Below are positions 7,407-16,524 of a stretch of DNA of 64,000 nucleotides, in pieces. A program made the position numbers and the translations under genes. Every line of letters starts with the position of its first letter. Within the stretch, counting starts at the first letter, position 1. This DNA is from Sulfidibacter corallicola (GTDB taxonomy: Bacteria > Acidobacteriota > Holophagae > Acanthopleuribacterales > Acanthopleuribacteraceae): the NCBI RefSeq assembly GCF_017498545.1, contig NZ_CP071793.1, forward strand, positions 6,337,001 to 6,401,000, given 5' to 3'. Under the pieces are notes generated by a model. It ran no database searches. It saw only the letters and a list, made by a program, of their open reading frames with translations, and was not told where the DNA came from.

Positions 7407-9982
7407 CCACGCCCGGCGACGAGATGCAAACCCCTTCGACCGCACTGCGGTCCGCCGGCTGGCACGCCAGTTTGAGATGGGCCGCGCGTACGGCCTGGCG
7501 CGACGGTCGCGGTTCCTTCGGCAAGGCGTCGCTCTACGCGCTCAGTATGGCGCTGGGCATCGCGACCCTGGTGGCGTTGGGCTCCTTCGGGGCCGACTTG
7601 TCCCAGGCGCTGCAGGGCCAGACCAAAACGCTTCTGGGCGCCGATCTGGTGGTGTACAGCCGCCAGCCCTTTTCCGAAAAGGCCGAGAAGGTGGTTGCCC
7701 CGATTCCCGCGACCACCGCGGAGATTCGCCGCTTCGCCACCATGGCCTATTTCCCCGCTCACGATCAGGCGCTGCTGTGTCGCATTCGCGCGGTCGGTGG
7801 TGGGTTTCCCTTCTACGGCGAGCTGGTGACCGAACCGGCCGAGGCGGCCCAAACCTATCGCGACGGACCCAACCTCCTGGTGGACGGGAGTCTTTTGGAG
7901 CGGGTCGGCGCCAAGGTGGGCGAAAAGTTGCGATTGGGGGAGTTCGAGTTCACCATCGCCGGCAAACTGGTTTCCACGCCCGGAGTGCCGCCCGCGGCCT
8001 CGCTGCTGGGGCCCCGGGTGTACATGCCGCTCGAGTACGTGGAGCAGACCAACCTGATCCAACGGGGCAGCCGCGTGTTCTACAGCAAGGCGTTTCGCCT
8101 CGACGAGGCTTATGACGTGGATGCCTGGATCAAGCAAAACAAGGAGGATCTGCGCGAGGAACGCCTTTCCTGGAGCACCGTGGCGCAGCGGCGCCAGCAG
8201 ATCGGCGACGACATGAACAACCTGTCGGCGTTTCTCAGCCTGACGGCGTTGTTGACACTGTTGCTGGGCGGCCTGGGCGTGGCCGGCGCGGTTCACTATC
8301 ACGTGCAGCAGAAGCTGCGGCAGATCGCGGTGTTGCGGTGCCTCGGCGCCACGACGGCCCAAGTGGTGACGGTCTACCTTCTGCAGGTAATGGCCATGAC
8401 CCTGACCGCAGTCTTGTTGGGTACCCTGATGGGCGTGGGCCTCCAGTATTATTTGCCGACGCTGGTTCGCGACCTGTTCCCCGTGGCCTATGAACCGGCC
8501 TTCCAGCCGGAGGCCGTGGGTCTCGCCGTCGGGTGGGGATTCCTGCTTAGTTTCCTATTGGCCTTGGCACCGCTGGCCGCGATTCGCAGGGTGAGCCCGT
8601 TGGTCAGTTTTCGCCTGTTTCTGGCGCCGGCCGGACGCGATTGGGTTCAAATCGCCTGCTACGGTCTGGTCCTGCTCACCTGGCTGGGTTTCGCCATGGT
8701 ACGCACCCAAAGCGTCAAGACCGGTTTCCTGTTTCTCGGCGGACTTCTGGCGGCGGTGGCGGTGCTCTATGCGACCGCCAAGCTGCTGGGCTGGGGCGCG
8801 CGCCGACTGGCCGCGGCGGGTTTGCCGTTCACCTGGCGTCACGGCCTGTCCAGTTTGTTCCGACCCCACAACCAAACCGCCGTGCTCATGGTGATTCTCG
8901 GCATGGGGATCTTTCTGGTGGCCGTGCTGGCCGGTGCTCGCGCCATGTTGTTGGGTCAGTTCACGACCGCCATCGGTCAGGACAAACCCAATTTCATCGC
9001 GTTCGACATACAGGCCGATCAACTGGACGGTGTGCTGGAGGTGGTTCGCGACAACCAAATGTCCCCGCAAAACGTGACCCCCATTTTGGCGATGCGACTG
9101 GAGCGCATCAAAGGCGTGTCGATCAAGGAGCTGCTGGCCACGGATATCCCGGAGTGGGCCCTGCGGCGCGAATACCGAAGCACCTATCGCGGCAGCTTGT
9201 CCGAAACGGAGGAACTCGTGGCCGGGGAGTGGATCTCCGAAGTCGATCCCGACGTCTCGCCCGTTCCCGTATCCTTCGAGATCGAGCAGGCCGAAATGCT
9301 CGGTCTTTCGTTGGGTGACACCCTGGTCGTGGACGTCATGGGCATCCCGATCGAAGCGCAGGTCACCAGCCTGCGCAAGGTGGCCTGGCAGAGCATGCAA
9401 CCCAACTTTTACATGCTGTTCCCCGAGGGCTATTTTGAGAACGCGCCACAGATGTTCCTGTTCACCACCCGTACCGAGAATCCCGAACAGGTGGCTGCGC
9501 TGCAACGCGATCTGGTCAAGAAGTACCCCAACGTATCCTGTGCCGACCTGACCCAACTGGTCCTTTCCTTCGACAAGATTCTCGACAAGGCGGCGTCGAT
9601 GGTCCGGTTCCTCGCGGGGCTCTGCATGTTGACGGGCCTGGTGTTGCTGGCCAGCGCCCTGTGGAACAGCCGCTATCAACGGATGGGCGAACAGGCGTTG
9701 CTGCGGACATTGGGGGCGGGTCGGCGTCAGGTGGCGCTCATGACCCTTGCCGAGTACTTCCTTCTGGGGGTGCTGGCCACCCTTACCGGGTTGACCCTGG
9801 CGCTGGTCGCCAGTTGGGCCTTGGGAACCTTCCTGTTCCAGGTGACACCGTTCCCGGATCTCGCGGCGGTCGTGCTGCCGGCACTGCTCCTGCCGCCGTT
9901 GACGGTGGTGATGGGATACCTCAGTCACCGAGGCCTGTGGGATGTACCCGCCATTCAGGTGTTGCGGGAGGAAGGCCGCTGA
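7403..9982 (+). CDS. ybbP: FtsX-like ABC permease, YbbP type (two FtsX domains)
   Basis: An 859-residue inner-membrane permease. After a first TM comes a large periplasmic MacB-PCD-like region, then a three-TM FtsX block (about residues 275-420) containing LRQIAVLRCLGATTAQVVTV. A further pair of TM segments, a second periplasmic region and a second FtsX block (about 735-850) with RMGEQALLRTLGAGRRQVAL follow. This duplicated layout of about 800-860 residues is that of YbbP, unlike single-unit LolC/E or MacB. The gene starts inside the stop of ybbA. These systems are type VII (mechanotransmission) exporters; the lipase-like neighbour suggests lipid or lipoprotein handling in the envelope, but this is inference. 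Confidence 0.92.
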   Translation: MTTPGDEMQTPSTALRSAGWHASLRWAARTAWRDGRGSFGKASLYALSMALGIATLVALGSFGADLSQALQGQTKTLLGADLVVYSRQPFSEKAEKVVAPIPATTAEIRRFATMAYFPAHDQALLCRIRAVGGGFPFYGELVTEPAEAAQTYRDGPNLLVDGSLLERVGAKVGEKLRLGEFEFTIAGKLVSTPGVPPAASLLGPRVYMPLEYVEQTNLIQRGSRVFYSKAFRLDEAYDVDAWIKQNKEDLREERLSWSTVAQRRQQIGDDMNNLSAFLSLTALLTLLLGGLGVAGAVHYHVQQKLRQIAVLRCLGATTAQVVTVYLLQVMAMTLTAVLLGTLMGVGLQYYLPTLVRDLFPVAYEPAFQPEAVGLAVGWGFLLSFLLALAPLAAIRRVSPLVSFRLFLAPAGRDWVQIACYGLVLLTWLGFAMVRTQSVKTGFLFLGGLLAAVAVLYATAKLLGWGARRLAAAGLPFTWRHGLSSLFRPHNQTAVLMVILGMGIFLVAVLAGARAMLLGQFTTAIGQDKPNFIAFDIQADQLDGVLEVVRDNQMSPQNVTPILAMRLERIKGVSIKELLATDIPEWALRREYRSTYRGSLSETEELVAGEWISEVDPDVSPVPVSFEIEQAEMLGLSLGDTLVVDVMGIPIEAQVTSLRKVAWQSMQPNFYMLFPEGYFENAPQMFLFTTRTENPEQVAALQRDLVKKYPNVSCADLTQLVLSFDKILDKAASMVRFLAGLCMLTGLVLLASALWNSRYQRMGEQALLRTLGAGRRQVALMTLAEYFLLGVLATLTGLTLALVASWALGTFLFQVTPFPDLAAVVLPALLLPPLTVVMGYLSHRGLWDVPAIQVLREEGR

Positions 9983-10106
9983 TTCGAGATGGGGGCCTGT
10001 CGTGGCCCCGGGAACCTAAACCGCAGCCCCGGCTCGGAGTGCCCGCATCGTGAGGATCCGCTTCGATGTACTTCTCCGATCCCGGGCCCTCGCCCTGATC
10101 AGCGAC

Positions 10107-11309
10107 TCAATGGCTACTGGCGCGACCCTCGCTGCGGCGGTATTTCAGGCGCGCGGTCTCCAACCAATTTTCGCCTCCGTCTTCCGACTGGGCCATCGTC
10201 AGCGAAAAGCCGTCCTTGCCGACCTCGGAAATGACGACGCGGGTGTGAAAGGTCTTGTCGAACGCCTTCCAGGCACTGTTGGTGGCCAGGTTGTCGAGGC
10301 GCAATCCGTTTTCGCCGAAGGTGCCTTCCAGCACGGCCGCCTGCGTCGTGAAGTCGTCGACCTGAACGACCCGAAATAGGTTTCGCGTGCGATCGAAGGT
10401 GAACCACCGGCGATAACGGATCGCGGGCTCGGTGCCGAATCGAATTCGTTCCTCGAGTGCGGTGCCGCCCAGTTCGGCGACGATCGTGGACGAACTGGTG
10501 GACGACTGCCACTGCGCGTTAGGCGAGTTGCGGGTTTGGACGTCCACCAGCCAGGTACCGATCAGGTGCTTCAGGGGATTCATGGCCTCGGGAAACGGCA
10601 GATCGAAGGGATCGGACTTCCATTCGGGGTTCAGGGTGATCTCGTCGACCTCCATCACCCGGTGCCGCGTGCGGAATTCCCATTCGATGAGATAGGGCAA
10701 CTGCAGGCCGCCGACCTTGCGAAAGTCGCTGAACCAGGTGGTCTGGGCGATCGGCTGGCCGAAGTCGGAACCCATGGAGGTGCGTCCGAAGTGCAGGTAG
10801 GTTTCGGGATCGAGATACCAACTCTCGGTTTGTCCATCCGGCCGCGTCAAGGCCAATACCAGTCCCTTCTGGCCTTCCAGTTCTTTTTCGCCTTGGAACG
10901 CGACGGTGAACCCCGCTTGGCGGTAGTCCAGGAAGGGGGTGGCCAGCGAGGTCTCCTGGATCATGGCCCTGGTGTCGGCCGTGCCCATGGGGACCGGCCA
11001 GTCGATGCGGTACCAGGGATTGATCCACCAGGCGATCTCGCCGTTCCAACCGAGGGTGATCGGCTTGTCGCCCAGGGTGAAGCTCATGAAGAGGTGGTGG
11101 GGACGGCGACGGTGCAGGGTGAAGGGATGAGGCATGCTGAAGCCGGTGTAGGTTCCGGTCAGGGTCATGGTTCGCACCTTGTCCCAGGCGGCCTTGCCGC
11201 CGAGTGCCTCGATGTGTTTTGCGATGACTTCGTCGGCGGTCGGGGTCGGGTCGGTCCAGCCGCAGAGGAGGAAGGCCGTAAACGCCAGAGCCAGTGATCT
11301 CGATCTCAT
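10107..11309 (-). CDS. Secreted protein of unknown function with DUF1579-like C-terminal half
   Basis: A 400-residue protein. The start at 11309 is set by AAGGAGCG and by a clear signal sequence (MRSRSLALAFTAFLLCGW); the Cys lacks a canonical lipobox. The N-terminal half begins TADEVIAKHIEALGGKAAW, a motif common in secreted bacterial proteins with an outer-membrane lipoprotein-sorting-like fold. The C-terminal half, from about residue 250 (LKHLIGTWLVDVQ), resembles DUF1579-type beta-barrel proteins in its IGTW motif and repeated strands. It lies 86 bases downstream of a PQQ-like propeller gene on the same strand, so co-transcription is plausible. Function is not known; no catalytic motif was recognised. 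Confidence 0.6.
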   Translation of the reverse strand: MRSRSLALAFTAFLLCGWTDPTPTADEVIAKHIEALGGKAAWDKVRTMTLTGTYTGFSMPHPFTLHRRRPHHLFMSFTLGDKPITLGWNGEIAWWINPWYRIDWPVPMGTADTRAMIQETSLATPFLDYRQAGFTVAFQGEKELEGQKGLVLALTRPDGQTESWYLDPETYLHFGRTSMGSDFGQPIAQTTWFSDFRKVGGLQLPYLIEWEFRTRHRVMEVDEITLNPEWKSDPFDLPFPEAMNPLKHLIGTWLVDVQTRNSPNAQWQSSTSSSTIVAELGGTALEERIRFGTEPAIRYRRWFTFDRTRNLFRVVQVDDFTTQAAVLEGTFGENGLRLDNLATNSAWKAFDKTFHTRVVISEVGKDGFSLTMAQSEDGGENWLETARLKYRRSEGRASSH

Positions 11310-11395
11310 GGAGTATCGCTCCTTCAAACATGAGAAACAGGTCGGTTGACGAGGAAGGCGGGCCGGTTGCGAAATGCCGAAAAACGCCCGCCGGT

Positions 11396-12679
11396 TCAGG
11401 GCTTGGAACCGATACCCAGGCAGATCATTTCCTCGTGGTTGCGCAGGTAGAGTTTGCCTTCGGCGAGGCTCGGAGCCGTCCAACATTTGCCCTTCAGGGC
11501 CTGGTAGGCGGCGTGTTCGCGGTAGGCTTCCGGCGTGGCCGCCACGGTGGTGAGCTTGCCGCGATCACTCAGGACCCAAAGACAATCGTCGGCGAGAATC
11601 AGCGTGCCTTTGCCGAAGCCCCGTTTGGCCCATTTCTGTTCACCTGATTCGGTGGAAATGCACTTGAGGGTGGCGTTGTCGAAGCCGTAGATATGGCCGT
11701 CCTGGGTGACCGAGGAGCTGAAGTGGTTCTTCATCGAGCGCGACCGCCAAAGCTCGCGAGGTGCAATCGGGTCGGCCTTCGCATCGATTTGAAACATGGC
11801 GGCGCCCACATCGCCGGCAGCCGAAACGAACAGTTTGTCGGGAGGAACGAACAGGGGATGGGCAATGCTGTTGGGCACCCACTCCGCGTCCCAGGCTTGG
11901 GTGCCGTCCAAGTGCAGGCCGGTGAGTTTGCCACCGGTGAGCAGCACCCATTGGGGGTTGCCGGCGAACGGCGCCAGGATGGGGGACATGTAGCCGTTGC
12001 CCGAGGAATATTTTTGCCAGAGCACGGAGCCGGTCTCGCGGTCGAAGGCGACGTAACCCTTGTCCTTCACCCCGCTGAGCTCCATCAGCACCGCTTTTTC
12101 GGTCATGATCGGGGACACGCAGACCCCGAAACGCGGGGTGGTGGTACCGAATTTCTCCTGCAGATCGACCGACCAATGGACCTTTCCGGTGGCGCGATCC
12201 AGGCTGAACAAGTTGCCGTAGGAGCCCACGGCCACGATGCGATCGCCGGAAATGAAGGGGGTCGCGCGCGGTCCGTTGCCGAATTGATTGACGAATTCTT
12301 CGCCCAGGCGCACGCGCCAGAGCTCTTTGCCGTTCTTGACCGCGAAGGCCCCGACGAATTCGCTTTTTTTGTCGCTACCCTCCTCGGGGGCGGAAAACAG
12401 GGTGTAAAAGGCGTCTCCGGCGATCACGATTTCGGAAAACCCGGCGCCCACCGGCATTTTCCAGAGCACCTCGGGCCCCTTCTCGGCCCATTGGGCGTTC
12501 AGGTTGCGTTCCGGGGAACTGCCGTTGTGGCTCGGGCCGCGAAATGCCGGCCAGCCGCGTTCGGGCGAGGCCGCCTGGGCCGAGATCGCGATGTTCAGAA
12601 GCAGCAGGATGGAGGCGCGCCGGAGAAGCGTGGGGTAGGAAAAGGCAGGAGAGCGAGACGGGACCGAACGAGATGTCAC
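11396..12679 (-). CDS. Secreted PQQ-like beta-propeller protein
   Basis: A 427-residue protein starting at a GTG with GGAGG (12685-12689) five bases upstream. A signal sequence (SILLLLNIAISAQA) is followed by GWPAFRGPSHNG, the WPxxRGP motif that opens many PQQ-like propellers in Planctomycetota, Verrucomicrobiota and Acidobacteriota. Repeated blades carry strands such as ATGKVHWSVDL, ETGSVLWQKYSS and ESGEQKWAKR, the A-x-(T/S)-G-x-x-x-W pattern. It resembles outer-membrane BamB and quinoprotein propellers but lacks the catalytic residues of alcohol dehydrogenases, so binding or scaffolding is more likely than catalysis. A second member of the same family is at 27943-29232. Confidence 0.85.
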   Translation of the reverse strand: MTSRSVPSRSPAFSYPTLLRRASILLLLNIAISAQAASPERGWPAFRGPSHNGSSPERNLNAQWAEKGPEVLWKMPVGAGFSEIVIAGDAFYTLFSAPEEGSDKKSEFVGAFAVKNGKELWRVRLGEEFVNQFGNGPRATPFISGDRIVAVGSYGNLFSLDRATGKVHWSVDLQEKFGTTTPRFGVCVSPIMTEKAVLMELSGVKDKGYVAFDRETGSVLWQKYSSGNGYMSPILAPFAGNPQWVLLTGGKLTGLHLDGTQAWDAEWVPNSIAHPLFVPPDKLFVSAAGDVGAAMFQIDAKADPIAPRELWRSRSMKNHFSSSVTQDGHIYGFDNATLKCISTESGEQKWAKRGFGKGTLILADDCLWVLSDRGKLTTVAATPEAYREHAAYQALKGKCWTAPSLAEGKLYLRNHEEMICLGIGSKP

Positions 12680-12903
12680 GAAGACCTCCGCGAAACAGCC
12701 GCGGGAACTCGGCTTTCGGCGGAATCGCCACTTCGCCTCGTGGAGCGAAGGCAGCCTCCAGCATTACCGGCCCATACGTCTGTTCTATCGTGAATTGGGG
12801 TTACTACCTTATTCTCTATCGCGCGGAAAAGGTTCCAAAAAGTTCACGCATTTTTCGGAAGGCCGGATGCGGCGCGGGAGGTCTGCCGCGTTCGAAAGTG
12901 AGA

Positions 12904-13572
12904 TCAGCCCAGGACGCCGCGAAGCCACAGGCCGATATCGCGGATTTCTTCGGGCGAAACGCTGTGGGGCATGGGGTACTGGTGCCATTTCGGCTGGTAC
13001 CCCAAGGTTTCCAGGAGGTCGTGGGATTTGCGGCCCCATTGGATGGGAACCACGGGATCGTAGGTACCGTGCGCCATGAAGAGCGGGATTCCGTGATTGA
13101 CCTTGCGGTCCTCATCGGCCGCCGTCTCGTTGATGGGCACGTAGCACGACAATGCCAGCACCCCGGCCAGTTGTTCTTCGAAGCGAATCATGGTGTGCAG
13201 CGCCATGGCGCCGCCTTGTGAAAAACCGGCCAGGACCAGGCGATTGGCGGCGATGCCGCGTTCCTTTTCCCGAGAGATCAGGTCGCGCACCAGGCGCTCG
13301 GATTCCCGCACCCCTTCGCCGTCTTCCTTGGTGCCGCGCTCCAGGCTGTAGATGTCGTACCAGGCACGCATGGCGAATCCACCGTTGAGGGTCACGGGAC
13401 GAACCGGTGCATGGGGAAATATGAACCGGACCGGTAGATCGTCGAAGCCCAATTCGGGAACGATCGGCTCGAAATCGTGCCCGTCGGCGCCGAGACCGTG
13501 GAGCCAGATGACACAAGCTTCGGCGGGTTGTTTGGGCTCGATTTCAATGGTTTCCAGACGGGGTTGTGACAT
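12904..13572 (-). CDS. Alpha/beta-hydrolase, phospholipase/carboxylesterase family
   Basis: A 222-residue cytosolic esterase of the acyl-protein thioesterase/carboxylesterase group (Pfam Abhydrolase_2). The oxyanion-hole region is VIWLHGLGADGHDFEPIV, the nucleophile elbow is LAGFSQGGAMAL, the acid lies in HGTYDPVVP and the catalytic His in YPMPHSVSPEEI. Length matches the family. The ATG at 13572 fits family N-termini (MSQPRLETIEI); the frame is open to 13647 upstream but without support. It usually hydrolyses short-chain esters; the physiological substrate is unknown. It is preceded by a 468-base intergenic region and followed 224 bases upstream of the PQQ-like gene, so it is probably transcribed alone. 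Confidence 0.92.
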   Translation of the reverse strand: MSQPRLETIEIEPKQPAEACVIWLHGLGADGHDFEPIVPELGFDDLPVRFIFPHAPVRPVTLNGGFAMRAWYDIYSLERGTKEDGEGVRESERLVRDLISREKERGIAANRLVLAGFSQGGAMALHTMIRFEEQLAGVLALSCYVPINETAADEDRKVNHGIPLFMAHGTYDPVVPIQWGRKSHDLLETLGYQPKWHQYPMPHSVSPEEIRDIGLWLRGVLG

Positions 13573-14040
13573 GGGGGACCTCGATAAAAGTAAAGGTATA
13601 CCACGCGGTTTCCGACAATCGACGCGTGGCGGCATAGGTTGCAGCACAGCTTAGCGGCAAGCAGGGGGGAACGCAAGAGCGGGTACGGCTCGGGGAGGCT
13701 TGGGCATCCATCGGGAAGGGTTCTCTTCAATCAGTTTCGAATTGCCGTTGTTTCCTCAACCTTTTGGGGATCGAAACCGATAGGAAATTGGAAATCTGTG
13801 AAAAATGAAAAGAGCTGCCGCTTTCTATTGATGAGGTCATCGGTATTCAATTGGAATATTTGAGCCGTTGTCCATCGTATTTGGACCCGGTTTCGAAATT
13901 GTTCGTTCGAGATCCCTGGACAGTCGCCGATTTTGTCGCCTTCGATCATTGAAGGATGTTGGAAGTCTCATGCTTGTAACAGGTTTTGCTGGAAAAGACA
14001 GCATGATGGGTCCCGAGTTCCCCTGCTGCGGGAGGTTCGG
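13573..14040. other. Divergent intergenic region, locally AT-rich
   Basis: 468 bases between the esterase and the GGDEF-EAL regulator. The centre (about 13730-13870) is clearly more AT-rich than its surroundings, as expected for promoters, but no -35/-10 pair stands out. The right end carries GGGAGG at 14030-14035, which sets the GTG start of the next gene. Confidence 0.5.
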
Positions 14041-16119
14041 GTGAAACAGTACGAAGGAAAGATTCTGGTCGTCGACGACTTCGACCTGAACCGGGACATG
14101 CTCGTCAGGCGCCTGAAGTCCAGGGGCTTTGACGCCTGGGGCGCGGAAGACGGTCGCAATTGTCTCAAAATGATCGAAGAGTTGCCCCTCGATCTGGTCC
14201 TGCTGGACATCATGATGCCCGACATGGACGGGTTCGAAGTCGTGCAGGCCATTCGGGCCGATCGGGACTCGGCGGATTTGGCCGTCATCATGGTCACGGC
14301 CAAGGACAACAGTGAAGATATCGTTCGGGCGCTGGAGCTGGGTGCCGACGATTACGTCACCAAACCGATCGATTTCGCGGTGGTGCTGGCCCGCATCAAA
14401 ACCCAGATGGCGCGGCGCAATCTGGAACTGGCCCTGCGCGAGTCGGAGGAGCGCTTCGCCCTGGCCGCTCGCGGCTCCAACGACGGCCTGTGGGATTGGA
14501 ACCTGCGCACCCAAAAAGTATATTTCTCCGATCGGTGGAAGGCCATGCTGGGTTGGAAGCCCGACGAGATCGCCGACAGCATTCAGGAGTGGTTCGACCG
14601 GGTTCACCGCGACGACCTTGGCCGATTGCGGCTGATGCTCGAGCGCCACCTGTCCGGCGAGGCGGAAAAGCTGGAGTGCGAGTACCGCATCGCCCACAAG
14701 GACGGCAAGTTCCGGTGGATGCTGTGTCGGGGAATGGCGGTCTGCGACGTGTCGGGACGAGCCTATCGAATGGCCGGCTGGCAAACCGACACCACCAATC
14801 GGGGCGAACACGACATACTGACCTCGTTGCCCAATCGCGGCCTCTTCCTGGATCGCCTCAGCAATACCATTCAGCGCTGCAGCCGATCCGGCGACCAGTC
14901 GTTTGCGGCCTTCTACGTGGGGATCGATCGCTTTCGGGTGGTCAACGACAGTCTGGGTCACAAGTGGGGAGACCAGATCCTGATCAAGGTGGCCCGTCGT
15001 CTCGAGACGCTGTTGGACCCCGGAGATACGCTCGCTCGCCTGGGCGGCGACGAATTCTCCATTTTGGTGGAGGGCATCAACAGTATCGGTTCGGCCACCG
15101 ACTTCGCCAACCGGGTTCGCGAGGAACTGGCCCGGCCCATCGAGTTGAACGAACAGGAAGTCCACATCACCGCCGGCCTGGGCATCGCCCTGGCCGACGA
15201 TCAGTCGGTCGGCGCAGAGGAAATCCTGCGCCGTGCCCACTCCGCCCTCGATCAAGCCAAGGCCCGCGGCAAGAACGCGGTTCACTTCTACGACAACCAC
15301 ATGACCGAGGTCCTGATCAGCGAATTGCAGATGGAGAACGAGCTGCGCAGGGCCTTGGATCGCGAGGAACTCTATCTGCAGTACCAGCCCCAAATCGATA
15401 CCTGCAGCGGGCGAGTCGTCGGTGCCGAGGCTCTGATTCGCTGGAAGAGCGAAAAATACGGACACATGCCGCCGGGCCGGTTCATTCCCCTGGCCGAGGA
15501 GACCGGTTTGATCGTGCCGATCGGCGATTGGGTCCTCGAGACCGCCTGTCGCCAGAATCAGGCGTGGCGCGATGCCGGCCTGCCGCCGATTCGCGTCGCC
15601 ATCAACCTCTCTTCCCGACAGTTCCGCCACCACGACATCTTCGCTTCCGTACAGCGCGCCTTGGATGAATCCGGATTGGACCCCACCGGGCTCGACCTGG
15701 AATTGACCGAAAGCCTGTTGATGGAGCACGTCGAAGAGACCATCGCCTACTTGGAACGCCTTCACGAGTTGGGGGTCCAGATCTCCGTCGACGATTTCGG
15801 GACCGGTTACTCGTCACTGGCCTATCTGAAGCGGTTTCCGCTGGACACCCTGAAAATCGATCGATCATTCGTCACCCACATCACTTCGGACCCCGACGAT
15901 GCGGCGATTTGCAGCGCGATCATCGGTATGGCGCACAACCTGCGCATGCGGGTGATCGCCGAGGGCGTGGAAACCCAGGAACACCTGTACTTCCTGCGCG
16001 ACCTCAATTGCGACGAATTGCAGGGCTTCTTTTTCAGTCCACCACTGCTGGCCCCGAAATTGGCCGAAATCCTCAAGAATAACAAACGATGGCTGCCGGG
16101 ACAGGAGGGCCTCAATTGA
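14041..16119 (+). CDS. Response regulator with PAS, GGDEF and EAL domains
   Basis: A 692-residue cytosolic c-di-GMP enzyme starting at GTG (GGGAGG five bases upstream; the upstream in-frame extension is not protein-like). Domains: receiver about 3-122, with the phosphoacceptor Asp in LVLLDIMMPDMDGF and Lys in VTKPID; PAS about 135-255; GGDEF about 262-420 with an intact LARLGGDEFSIL; EAL about 430-685 with AEALIRW, NLSSRQF, ELTESLL and DDFGTGYSSLAYLKRF. Both catalytic signatures look intact, so the protein could synthesise and degrade c-di-GMP, with phosphorylation setting the balance. Its stop is 24 bases from the convergent stop of a receiver protein whose operon encodes a hybrid kinase, a plausible partner. 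Confidence 0.93.
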   Translation: MKQYEGKILVVDDFDLNRDMLVRRLKSRGFDAWGAEDGRNCLKMIEELPLDLVLLDIMMPDMDGFEVVQAIRADRDSADLAVIMVTAKDNSEDIVRALELGADDYVTKPIDFAVVLARIKTQMARRNLELALRESEERFALAARGSNDGLWDWNLRTQKVYFSDRWKAMLGWKPDEIADSIQEWFDRVHRDDLGRLRLMLERHLSGEAEKLECEYRIAHKDGKFRWMLCRGMAVCDVSGRAYRMAGWQTDTTNRGEHDILTSLPNRGLFLDRLSNTIQRCSRSGDQSFAAFYVGIDRFRVVNDSLGHKWGDQILIKVARRLETLLDPGDTLARLGGDEFSILVEGINSIGSATDFANRVREELARPIELNEQEVHITAGLGIALADDQSVGAEEILRRAHSALDQAKARGKNAVHFYDNHMTEVLISELQMENELRRALDREELYLQYQPQIDTCSGRVVGAEALIRWKSEKYGHMPPGRFIPLAEETGLIVPIGDWVLETACRQNQAWRDAGLPPIRVAINLSSRQFRHHDIFASVQRALDESGLDPTGLDLELTESLLMEHVEETIAYLERLHELGVQISVDDFGTGYSSLAYLKRFPLDTLKIDRSFVTHITSDPDDAAICSAIIGMAHNLRMRVIAEGVETQEHLYFLRDLNCDELQGFFFSPPLLAPKLAEILKNNKRWLPGQEGLN

Positions 16120-16143
16120 GGTGTCTCGGCAATCCGGGGACGA

Positions 16144-16524
16144 TCACGAATCCGATCTCTGGTCCAGCAAGGTGTGGATCTTGTCCAGCAAACGCTTGAA
16201 ATCGATAGGCTTGGTATCGTAGTCATCGCAGCCGGCATTCAGGCCCTTCTGCCGATCGCCGCTCATGGCGTGGGCCGATAGCCCGATGACGGGAATATCT
16301 TGAGTTTCCGGATTCGACTTGATGCGCCGTGTCGCTTCCCACCCGTCCATCTGGGGTAGGCTCATATCCATCAAAATCAGGTCTGGTTTGACTTCTTCGA
16401 CTTTTTCCAGGGCCTGAAGGCCGTCAACCGCCTCGGCGACTTCGAATCCTTTGCGCTTGAGACGGCGTGACAACATGTCACGGTTCATTTCGTGATCTTC
16501 CACCAGCAGGATCTTGTTCATCAT
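16144..16524 (-). CDS. Single-domain response regulator
   Basis: A 126-residue stand-alone receiver. Acidic residues are in LLVEDHEMNR, the phosphoacceptor Asp in LILMDMSLPQMDGW, Ser in GLSAHAM and Lys in DTKPIDF. The start ATGATG overlaps the stop of the upstream hybrid kinase gene (ATGA), so the pair is translationally coupled and likely forms one phosphorelay. The sequence is of the DivK/Cph2-receiver type rather than CheY. It has no output domain, so it probably passes phosphate to, or competes for, another protein. Confidence 0.93.
   Translation of the reverse strand: MMNKILLVEDHEMNRDMLSRRLKRKGFEVAEAVDGLQALEKVEEVKPDLILMDMSLPQMDGWEATRRIKSNPETQDIPVIGLSAHAMSGDRQKGLNAGCDDYDTKPIDFKRLLDKIHTLLDQRSDS

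Noticed and set aside
11396..12679. Quinoprotein alcohol dehydrogenase
   Set aside because: Propeller repeats suggest it, but the adjacent-Cys pair and catalytic Asp region of PQQ dehydrogenases were not seen, so only a PQQ-like propeller is called. The same applies to 27943-29232.
13837..15765. Open frame of 642 codons on the minus strand
   Set aside because: Antisense to the REC-PAS-GGDEF-EAL gene; shadow of its codon bias.
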